Positions 7,169 through 12,542 of a stretch of 12,542 bases of DNA are shown here, one piece after another. The stretch is taken from NCBI GenBank assembly GCA_025464925.1, contig JAODMS010000085.1, positions 1 to 12,542 on the forward strand, in the 5' to 3' direction. The notes under the pieces were generated by a model, which saw only the letters and a list, made by a program, of their open reading frames with translations, was not told the DNA's origin and did no database searches. The DNA is from Arthrobacter sp. (GTDB lineage: Bacteria > Actinomycetota > Actinomycetes > Actinomycetales > Micrococcaceae). Positions within the stretch are counted from its first letter, which is position 1; each line of letters starts with the position of its first letter. Position numbers and translations under genes: made by a program.

Positions 7169-7978
7169 CTATGCGTTGAGACGGGAGAGAAGCGAGTTGA
7201 GGGCGGCGAACTGTTGCAGATCGGCGGATGGTCCGCCCGATTCAATCCGTTCGTGGAGACGCCTCCAGCTATGGCGGTGGGCGGATTCATAGATTGAGGG
7301 AAGCGTCGTCGCTCCCGCGGTGGTGACCGAGCGGACCTCCGCGGGCCAGGCCGCCGAGGCATCAGGCAAGGTGATGTCCGTTCGTCCGGTTGAGGTGAGG
7401 ATGGAAACCGTGGCCGTCGGCGGGACGGACGAGGTGGTGATGCCGTGCAGGGCCGCAGGGGCGCCGTTGGCCATCTGGCCGACAACCGTGTAGCCATGGG
7501 CGCTGCGCTGGAGAACGCGAAGACCGTGGAGTTCCACGCCCGCCTGGAGCACCGCAGCGAGGTGGTTCGTCAGCAGGTCCGCGGGATCATGGCCGGGTGC
7601 GGAGTACGCAACGGAATCCAGCAGGACCGCGTCCGCCAATGCATCCGCGATCACCTTCCTTACCGGGGCCTGGGTGGCCGCGAGGACGGGGTTCCCCGCC
7701 CACTGCTGGTCCAGGACGACGACGGCGCCCCGTTCGGCTGCTGCCACGGCGAGCGCAGCGGGATCCTCGGCCACGGGGTCGGCGACGACGACGCCGCGGA
7801 CCCCTTGCCGGACAGTCTGGGCGGCCCTTTCGGTCCAGCCCGGATGTCCAGCTACAGCGACCACATCGGCGCTGCCTGTTGCCGGGGCAAAGGACACTGG
7901 CAGGGAGGCCACCACAGAGCCGACGGCGCCGGCGATTTCGGCGGCGGGGCTGGCGTGAACATACAGCGGAGTGGTCAT
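7169..7978 (-). CDS. Diverged Gfo/Idh/MocA-like protein lacking coenzyme and catalytic motifs
   Basis: A 269-residue protein of no recognised family. Its layout parallels the oxidoreductase encoded just upstream: ADVVAVAGHPGWTERAAQTV (37-56) resembles the VDAVAICSPHQFHAAQVI strand-helix unit. VVVADPVA (63-70) sits where the partner has VLCEKPFA, so EKP has become ADP. The stretch 148-206 tracks the partner's C-terminal sheet, with TATVSILTSTGRTDI like its SWTFEAIGDDASLSI. WRRLHERIESG near the C-terminus resembles WRKLAEIARGTG. No GxGxxG loop can be seen. It starts inside the upstream stop (ATGA overlap, 7975-7978) behind a good AGGAG, so the two proteins are probably made together. An inactive or scaffold subunit of a mixed complex is the inference. 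That it is a real gene is supported by codon bias, ribosome-binding site and operon position. Confidence 0.8.
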   Translation of the reverse strand: MTTPLYVHASPAAEIAGAVGSVVASLPVSFAPATGSADVVAVAGHPGWTERAAQTVRQGVRGVVVADPVAEDPAALAVAAAERGAVVVLDQQWAGNPVLAATQAPVRKVIADALADAVLLDSVAYSAPGHDPADLLTNHLAAVLQAGVELHGLRVLQRSAHGYTVVGQMANGAPAALHGITTSSVPPTATVSILTSTGRTDITLPDASAAWPAEVRSVTTAGATTLPSIYESAHRHSWRRLHERIESGGPSADLQQFAALNSLLSRLNA

Positions 7979-9063
7979 GCTTTCGTCTCCTCGTAAACGC
8001 CTGCCTCGGAGTCGACGCAGGCGGTGGCGGCATCGGCGATGGCGAGGGCAAATTCAAGATCGTGGATTAGCGTCTCTGCGCTCGGAGCGGATCCGGTGCC
8101 GCGGGCTATTTCGGCGAGTTTGCGCCATTCGCCTTCATAACCGTTGTGGCCGAACGGGCCAAGCAGCGTGGTGCTTCCTGCTTTCCTGATTTTGGCCACT
8201 GCCGAGCCGGCGTGGACGTAGGACGGCGTGAAGTCGATGCTCAACGAGGCGTCGTCTCCGATGGCCTCGAAGGTCCATGACGGCTCCCAGGTACCGTTCA
8301 TGGCAGCGCGGAGTTCGATGTCCACCGAGCCCGCCCGCAGCGAGATCACGTAGCCGAAGGGCCTGATGATTTCGGCGTGAAGGACCTCGACGGACCGGAA
8401 ATCCGGTGCGAACCTCCGGACGAGCGGCAGGTCGTGAATCGCCAGGCCCATAACTCCGCCGGTCAGCATGGCCTTGATGACGGCAGGATCGGTGGTGTCC
8501 CGGAGCGGCAGGGCGGTACGCCCGACGATTTCCGTGGCGAAATCCTCGAAGCGCGGGTTCGGCGGGAGGATGATCGATGACCTGACGGTGTGGACCTGGT
8601 CCGGCAGGCTGCCCCAGACGGCTTCAGCGGCCAGCCAGCCCGGATCAAAAGTGTGCATGGCGCCGACCACGATCGGCACTCCGGTTTCGGCTGATACTGC
8701 GGCGATGGCCGCGGCTTCCTCGCCGTTCATGGCGAAAGGCTTTTCGCACAGGACGGCTTTCTTGCCGGCGCGGCAGGCCGCGATCACCTGTGCGGCGTGG
8801 AATTGGTGCGGGCTGCAGATTGCGACGGCATCGACGGCTGGATCCGCCAGCAGGTCCTCCATGCTGGTGCTGAAGCGCGCACCGACCCTGCCGGCGACGG
8901 ATTCCGCCACGGCAGGATCAACATCCATGATGTGGCGGACTTCGAGGACGCCGCCCAGCCTCGCCAAGGACGGCAGATGGATCGCTTGTGTGACAGGCCC
9001 CGCGCCCAGAATGCCGACGCCAAGTGGTGACGGCGCTCCCTGTGGTTGGCTCGACAAGATCAT
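7975..9063 (-). CDS. Gfo/Idh/MocA family oxidoreductase, first gene of the operon
   Basis: A 362-residue NAD(P)-dependent oxidoreductase. The Rossmann loop GILGAG (17-22) and EKP (107-109) are intact. In the substrate domain the family motif reads GGVMGLAIHDL: His210 is kept, but the usual Asp four residues before it is Gly206. ATG at 9063 has AGAGG only 2 nt upstream; TTG at 9057 would have about 8 nt spacing and is a real alternative start. The frame is open to 9207, but that extension would pass through the promoter and operators, so I reject it. It is the promoter-proximal gene and overlaps by 4 nt the gene for the diverged partner. It may oxidise or reduce a sugar alone or as a heteromer with that partner. 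Confidence 0.87.
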   Translation of the reverse strand: MILSSQPQGAPSPLGVGILGAGPVTQAIHLPSLARLGGVLEVRHIMDVDPAVAESVAGRVGARFSTSMEDLLADPAVDAVAICSPHQFHAAQVIAACRAGKKAVLCEKPFAMNGEEAAAIAAVSAETGVPIVVGAMHTFDPGWLAAEAVWGSLPDQVHTVRSSIILPPNPRFEDFATEIVGRTALPLRDTTDPAVIKAMLTGGVMGLAIHDLPLVRRFAPDFRSVEVLHAEIIRPFGYVISLRAGSVDIELRAAMNGTWEPSWTFEAIGDDASLSIDFTPSYVHAGSAVAKIRKAGSTTLLGPFGHNGYEGEWRKLAEIARGTGSAPSAETLIHDLEFALAIADAATACVDSEAGVYEETKA

Positions 9064-9136
9064 TACCTCTTTGTAATCGACGGAACAATGTCTGCCCGGC
9101 TTCGACCTGAAGCGTTTGTGGTGCGGCTCACGACCA

Positions 9137-9165
9137 AAGCTAGAAGCACTTTTGTCGAGCGTCAA
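9137..9165 (-). promoter_or_regulatory. Promoter of the sugar operon
   Basis: On the minus strand TTGACG (9165-9160) is followed after 17 nt by TAGCTT (9142-9137). The -35 matches the consensus at five of six positions; the -10 is weaker, as is common in actinobacteria. Transcription would start near 9130, giving a leader of about 65 nt before ATG at 9063. The -35 lies between the arms of the inverted repeat at 9149-9172, which suits a repressor-controlled promoter. The leader shows no recognisable riboswitch. Confidence 0.6.
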
Positions 9166-9172
9166 GCAAAAG
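9149..9172. promoter_or_regulatory. Operator 1: CTTTTG-N12-CAAAAG inverted repeat
   Basis: A 24-bp site with perfect 6-bp arms (9149-9154 and 9167-9172) separated by 12 bp. The -35 of the operon promoter (9160-9165) lies in its spacer, so binding would block polymerase. The adjacent ROK-family gene is the likely reader. The palindrome is visible directly; the protein-site assignment is inference. Confidence 0.6.
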
Positions 9173-9190
9173 GTGAAAAAATTTGCAAAT

Positions 9191-9214
9191 CTTATGTGGC
9201 GTGACACACAAAAG
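9191..9214. promoter_or_regulatory. Operator 2: CTTATG-N12-CAAAAG, same design as operator 1
   Basis: A 24-bp site with arms 9191-9196 and 9209-9214 and again a 12-bp spacer; one arm base differs from operator 1. It starts exactly 42 bp after operator 1, about four DNA turns, so both sites face the same side of the helix. Its spacer contains the candidate -35 of the regulator gene (9201-9206), pointing to autoregulation. Confidence 0.55.
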
Positions 9215-9229
9215 CATTCGTGCTATCAC
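9201..9229 (+). promoter_or_regulatory. Promoter of the ROK regulator, probably giving a leaderless mRNA
   Basis: GTGACA (9201-9206) and TATCAC (9224-9229) are 17 nt apart. The -35 differs from TTGACA at one base; the -10 is a four-of-six match. A start 7 nt after the -10 falls at 9236, the A of the regulator's ATG. No ribosome-binding site precedes that ATG, which supports leaderless translation, a common mode in actinobacteria. Confidence 0.45.
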
Positions 9230-9235
9230 TGATTC

Positions 9236-10471
9236 ATGAGTGCAATTCAGCGTCAAGGCGCAGCCACCGAGCCGGCTAAAGTCGGTCCTGCGCCGGATGC
9301 TGCGGGTAACCTTTCGCGGGCCGGGGACTTGTTCCAGCTGCTACGTGACGGAAAAGCCCGCACCCGGGCCGAGCTCGCCATGACCACCGGGCTTGCCCGT
9401 TCAACGGTGGCCTCCCGCATCGACGCACTCATTTCCTCCGGGCTGGTCGGACCTGCTGGCGAGGCAAGCTCGAGCGGGGGCAGGCCGCCGTCGCGCTTTG
9501 CCTTTAAACCCTCGGCGCGTACGGTGCTGGCTGTCGACGTCGGTGCCACCCACGTGATCGTGGCAGTTACCGATCTCGGCGGCAGTATACTGGCCGAACG
9601 CCGTCTTTCCCAGGAAGTCTCCGCTGGCCCGGAAGCAGTGCTGGACCGCGTGCTGGAGGAGGCAGCCTCACTTCTGCTGGAGTCCGGCCGCACCAAGGCT
9701 GACCTGGCCGGCATCGGAATCGGGCTTCCCGGTCCCGTGGAACACGCCACCGGGATGCCGGTGAAGCCCCCCATCATGCCCGGCTGGGACGGGTTTGACG
9801 TCGTTCGTCACGTCCAGCGCTCCCTGCCTGTCCCGGTGCTGGTCGACAACGACGTCAACATCATGGCGCTGGGGGAGCGGACCGCGTACTGGCCCGACGA
9901 CGACAACCTGGTCTTCATCAAGGTGGCAACAGGCATCGGTGCGGGCATCATCAGCAGCGGGGAGTTGCAGCGCGGTGCAAACGGCACCGCCGGCGACCTC
10001 GGTCATGTGCGGGTGCCCCGTGGCGACGAGGTGCTGTGCCGCTGCGGCAACCACGGCTGCCTCGAGGCGCTGGCCTCCGGCCCCGGAGTCGCGCGCGCGT
10101 TGAGCGCGCAGGGCTTGCAAGCGGACAGCGGCACCGACGTGCTGCGCCTCGTGGCCGAGGGGAACCTGCAGGCCATCCAGGCCCTGCGCCAGGCCGGCCG
10201 TGACCTCGGCGACGTGCTGGCCACGGTGGTCAACCTGCTCAACCCCTCCACGATCGTGATCGGCGGAAGCCTGGGCCAGGCCGGCGAACACCTCATGGCC
10301 GGCGTCCGCGAGGTGGTCTACCGGCGCTCGCTGCCGCTGGCCACGACCCACCTGCGGATCGGCCTGTCAGTGGCCGGCGACCGGGCTGCGATCCTGGGCG
10401 CCAGCCAGATGGTCACGCAGTACGTTCTTTCGCCCGCCGTGATCGAGGCGACCTTGCAAGCTGCCGGCTGA
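9236..10471 (+). CDS. ROK-family transcriptional regulator (NagC/XylR type)
   Basis: A 411-residue DNA-binding repressor-like protein. A winged helix-turn-helix occupies about 30-90 (TRAELAMTTGLARSTVASRI then SGGRPP). The ROK sugar-kinase-like domain follows: DVGAT phosphate loop (101-105), GLPGPV (163-168), VDND (203-206) with the Asp used catalytically in ROK kinases, and GDLGH (253-257). The zinc site is complete: His257 plus C268-x-C270-G-x2-G-C275-x-E277. The sugar-contacting Glu of kinases is Asp254. Regulators of this family bind a sugar in the C-domain and then release DNA. It is divergent from the sugar operon and faces two inverted repeats, so it most likely represses both that operon and itself. 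There is no ribosome-binding site before ATG 9236, hence probably leaderless. Length is normal for the family. Confidence 0.93.
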   Translation: MSAIQRQGAATEPAKVGPAPDAAGNLSRAGDLFQLLRDGKARTRAELAMTTGLARSTVASRIDALISSGLVGPAGEASSSGGRPPSRFAFKPSARTVLAVDVGATHVIVAVTDLGGSILAERRLSQEVSAGPEAVLDRVLEEAASLLLESGRTKADLAGIGIGLPGPVEHATGMPVKPPIMPGWDGFDVVRHVQRSLPVPVLVDNDVNIMALGERTAYWPDDDNLVFIKVATGIGAGIISSGELQRGANGTAGDLGHVRVPRGDEVLCRCGNHGCLEALASGPGVARALSAQGLQADSGTDVLRLVAEGNLQAIQALRQAGRDLGDVLATVVNLLNPSTIVIGGSLGQAGEHLMAGVREVVYRRSLPLATTHLRIGLSVAGDRAAILGASQMVTQYVLSPAVIEATLQAAG

Positions 10472-10605
10472 GCCCGGTGCCATTGCCCGCCGTGTCCCGG
10501 CCGTTCCGGTCCCTGCGTCATGTTCCGTCCGCGGGAGGGGCGCGTGATAGCAATGGGACTGATGAAACGACTTTTTTGCCCGCCGGCCCAGCCGCGGCAC
10601 CGCCC
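10472..10605 (+). other. Gap between regulator and MFS gene
   Basis: These 134 nt contain a more AT-rich patch at about 10540-10578, which could hold a promoter, but I find no -35/-10 pair that convinces me and no hairpin terminator. They may instead encode an N-terminal extension of the transporter from GTG 10477. Confidence 0.35.
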
Positions 10606-11799
10606 ATGACCGGCAACATTCTTTCCAGGGTGCCGCGCGGCTGGATCCTGCTGGCTGCGATCGGGCTCATCGCACTGAACATGCGCGGCCCGTTCGTGGC
10701 CGTGGCCCCGGTGGTCGGCGCGATGCAGCGGGACCTCGGATTCACGCCGGTGGAGCTGGGCTTCCTCACCGGAATTCCAGTGCTGTGCTTCGCCCTGGCG
10801 GCGCCGCTGGCCTCCCTGGCCGGCCGCAAGCTTGGGGCGGAAGTAGCCATCACGCTCACCCTGCTCGGAGTTCTTTTGGGCGTGATAGTGCGCTCGGCGG
10901 GCGGCGGCGCCCTCGTCATGATCGGCACGGTCATCCTCGGCATCGCCATCACGGTGGGAAATATCACCGTTCCGCTGATTATCCGGCGCGATTTCGCCCC
11001 GGCACGGCAGGGCACGGCCATGGGCATTTACACCGCGGCGCTGAACATCGGCTCCTTCGTGACCTCGGTGGTGACGGCGCCGCTGGCCGAGCTGCTCGGC
11101 TGGCGGCCGGCTTTGGCGGCCTGCGGGCTGTTCGCCCTCGGCGCGGGGGTGGTCTGGGTGCTGGCGTTCGGCAGTCGGGCTTTCCGGCCCGAGGCCGTTC
11201 CCGGCTCGAACCCGGGACGCGCCGCTGGCAAACCGGCGTCGCGCTGGATCACCGTCGGCCTGACCGCAGGATTCGCCGGCCAGGCATTCTCCTATTATGG
11301 TGTGACCGCCTGGCTGCCCAGCCTGCTGGCCGACGAGCTCGGCATGACGCCCGCCGCGGCCGGCGCCGGATCCTCGCTCTTCCAGATCCTCGCCATCAGC
11401 GGAAGCCTGGGGGTTCCGTTCGCGGCCCGTTTCGCCAGCACGACGACGGTCGGCCTCATATTGGGGCTCCTGTGGCTGACCGTGCCCGTGGGCCTGTTGC
11501 TGGCTCCGGAGCTGTGGTGGCTGTGGTGCTCCTTCGGCGGCATCGCCCAGGGCGGCGGTATCACCCTGATCTTCATCGCCATCATCCGGCTGGCCCGGGA
11601 TCAGGCCTCGGCGGGCCGGATGTCCGCCGTCGTGCAGGGTGCGGGTTACTGCTTCGGTGCCGCGGCACCGACCCTGCTGGGCTACGTACACGGGGTGTCC
11701 GGTTCCTGGACCGGGCCGCTGCTGATGATCCTGGCTTCGGTGGCGGTGTTCATCCTCGGCACCGCGTTGTCCCTGCGCCACGTCCCCAAGGTCCGCTGA
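10606..11799 (+). CDS. Major facilitator superfamily transporter, CynX/NimT-like
   Basis: A 397-residue membrane protein with about 12 hydrophobic helices in two halves, split by a polar loop (GSRAFRPEAVPGSNPGR and following). The N-terminus (LIALNMRGPFVAVAPVVGAM) resembles the NLRPA--VGP signature of the cyanate/2-nitroimidazole (CynX/NimT) transporter group; the loop after helix 2 has AGRKLG, an MFS-type motif. The frame is open back to GTG 10477, 5 nt after the regulator stop. I prefer ATG 10606 because the extra 43 residues are Pro/Arg-rich, have poorer codon bias around 10520-10577 and precede the first helix. Neither start has a clear ribosome-binding site. Substrate unknown: small anions, nitro-compounds and sugars are all possible. 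It may be co-transcribed with the regulator, or be independent of the sugar operon. Confidence 0.85.
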   Translation: MTGNILSRVPRGWILLAAIGLIALNMRGPFVAVAPVVGAMQRDLGFTPVELGFLTGIPVLCFALAAPLASLAGRKLGAEVAITLTLLGVLLGVIVRSAGGGALVMIGTVILGIAITVGNITVPLIIRRDFAPARQGTAMGIYTAALNIGSFVTSVVTAPLAELLGWRPALAACGLFALGAGVVWVLAFGSRAFRPEAVPGSNPGRAAGKPASRWITVGLTAGFAGQAFSYYGVTAWLPSLLADELGMTPAAAGAGSSLFQILAISGSLGVPFAARFASTTTVGLILGLLWLTVPVGLLLAPELWWLWCSFGGIAQGGGITLIFIAIIRLARDQASAGRMSAVVQGAGYCFGAAAPTLLGYVHGVSGSWTGPLLMILASVAVFILGTALSLRHVPKVR

Positions 11800-11833
11800 G
11801 TCACCGGCTCCTATCGCCCGCCGAGACAACAGC

Positions 11834-11866
11834 TGGGGCCCATGTTCGCGAAGAACGTGGGCCCCA
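11834..11866. terminator. Bidirectional hairpin terminator between convergent genes
   Basis: A 14-bp stem (11834-11847 with 11853-11866, one G-T pair) closes on the 5-nt loop GCGAA. It lies 34 nt past the stop of the MFS gene and 43 nt past the stop of aceB on the other strand, the expected place for a shared terminator. Neither side has a clear T-run, which is common in high-GC actinobacteria. Confidence 0.75.
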
Positions 11867-11909
11867 ACGGACGGAAATCCCTGCGGTCCCGCGGGTTGCC
11901 GGGACCGCC

Positions 11910-12542
11910 CTAGGCGGGCACCAGCGCAGGGTCCCCGGCGTGGACCCCGCCGCCGCGCGCTTCGTGCAGGAAGCGGTCGTAGGCCGGCAGCGTCAGGAAG
12001 GCCGGGAACTCCGTGCTGAGCGTGATTTCCTCGAAGATGTCCAGCGCGTCGGCGAAGCGGTCGCCTTCGAAGCGTTCCAACTTCGCGAATTCCTCGTCCA
12101 GCATCTCTTCCACCCCCTCACGGGTGATGACGTCACCCGCGTCGGTGATGGCACGGGAGAAGATCCACTGCCAGAGCTGGGAACGGGAGATCTCCGCGGT
12201 GGCGGCATCCTCCATCAGGTTGTGGATGGCCACGGCGCCATTCCCGGACAGCCACACGGCCGTGTAGGCAACGGCCACGTACAGGTTCAACCGCAGTCCG
12301 GCTTCGGTGACCTGGCCTTCGGCGGAGGAGACATCCAGCAGCTGCTCTGCCGTGACTGAGACCTCGGGGCGCTGCTTGTCCACCTGGTTGGGCTTGTCTC
12401 CCAGCACCGCATCAAACACCTCGCGGCAGGTGGGGACCAGGTCCGGGTGCGCCACCCAGGAGCCGTCAAAGCCGTCGCCGGCCTCTCGGGTCTTGTCGGC
12501 ACGGACCCTCTCGAAAGCGATCGCGTTGGCTTCCTGGTCCTT
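11910..12542 (-). CDS. aceB: Malate synthase A, C-terminal part (5' end outside window)
   Basis: The minus strand encodes the last 210 residues of a protein that enters from the right edge and stops at 11910. It matches malate synthase A: SWVAHPDLVP, the conserved NLYVAVAYTAVWLSGNGAVA stretch and the signature MEDAATAEISRSQLWQW, whose Asp is the catalytic base in this family. The E. coli enzyme has about 530 residues, so roughly 40 percent is seen here. The enzyme condenses glyoxylate with acetyl-CoA to malate in the glyoxylate shunt. The GTG at 12455 is an internal valine (SWVAHPD), not the start. It is convergent to the MFS gene and separated by a hairpin, so it is functionally unrelated to the sugar operon as far as the sequence shows. 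Confidence 0.95.
   Translation of the reverse strand, partial: KDQEANAIAFERVRADKTREAGDGFDGSWVAHPDLVPTCREVFDAVLGDKPNQVDKQRPEVSVTAEQLLDVSSAEGQVTEAGLRLNLYVAVAYTAVWLSGNGAVAIHNLMEDAATAEISRSQLWQWIFSRAITDAGDVITREGVEEMLDEEFAKLERFEGDRFADALDIFEEITLSTEFPAFLTLPAYDRFLHEARGGGVHAGDPALVPA

Noticed and set aside
9115..9139. Possible third operator copy (TTTGTG ... CCAAAG)
   Set aside because: The arms are poorly matched and the spacing differs from the two clear sites.
9088..9204. 38-codon plus-strand open frame in the divergent control region
   Set aside because: It has only a weak ribosome-binding site and covers both promoters and operators; likely coincidence.
9064..9207. N-terminal extension of the first operon oxidoreductase back to 9207
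   Set aside because: It would start upstream of the operon promoter and adds residues before the normal Rossmann start.
10318..11829. 503-codon minus-strand open frame opposite the MFS gene
   Set aside because: The product is a His/Arg/Gly/Gln-rich low-complexity string, while the plus strand gives 12 membrane helices.
10785..12359. 524-codon plus-strand open frame spanning the MFS gene, the terminator and aceB
   Set aside because: It runs through an intergenic hairpin and two convergent real genes in wrong frames.
12455..12457. GTG as the start of the malate synthase reading frame
   Set aside because: The frame continues upstream with family-typical sequence (GFDGSWVAHPD) to the window edge, so this is an internal valine.

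Overview
The window looks like chromosomal DNA of a high-GC actinobacterium, most likely Arthrobacter/Pseudarthrobacter or a relative in the Micrococcaceae. This rests on strong G/C third-position bias, protein style and gene content; no rRNA or other marker gene is present to prove it.

Positions 1-9063 carry one long minus-strand operon, read right to left, of nine genes: a Gfo/Idh/MocA oxidoreductase; a diverged protein that looks like a stripped-down Gfo/Idh/MocA homologue with neither a glycine-rich loop nor an EKP motif; a Tat-exported sugar-binding lipoprotein; MalF-like and MalG-like ABC permeases; a xylose-isomerase-like TIM-barrel protein; two more Gfo/Idh/MocA oxidoreductases; and a second TIM-barrel protein cut by the left edge. 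Most junctions overlap or are about 10 nt or less. Three wider gaps (45, 78 and 11 nt) surround the transporter genes, and two hairpins bracket the binding-protein gene. No ATPase or glycosidase is visible.

Positions 9064-9235 are a compact divergent control region. It has a good promoter for the operon, a plausible promoter for the regulator (whose mRNA would be leaderless), and two 24-bp inverted-repeat sites of the same design. The sites start 42 bp apart, and each encloses one of the two -35 elements. A ROK-family repressor-like gene (9236-10471, plus strand) is the obvious reader of these sites.

Positions 10472-11799 hold a CynX/NimT-like major facilitator gene on the plus strand. A strong hairpin then separates it from the convergent 3' end of malate synthase A (aceB), which runs off the right edge.

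Together the genes suggest import of a sugar or glycoside, oxidation on the ring by a Gfo/Idh/MocA enzyme (the 769-1965 protein resembles levoglucosan dehydrogenase LgdA), elimination/hydration or isomerisation by the TIM-barrel proteins, and reduction by another Gfo/Idh/MocA enzyme, all under a sugar-sensing ROK repressor. The substrate is not determined by the sequence. The least described elements are the coenzyme-motif-less Gfo/Idh-like partner and the paired operators.
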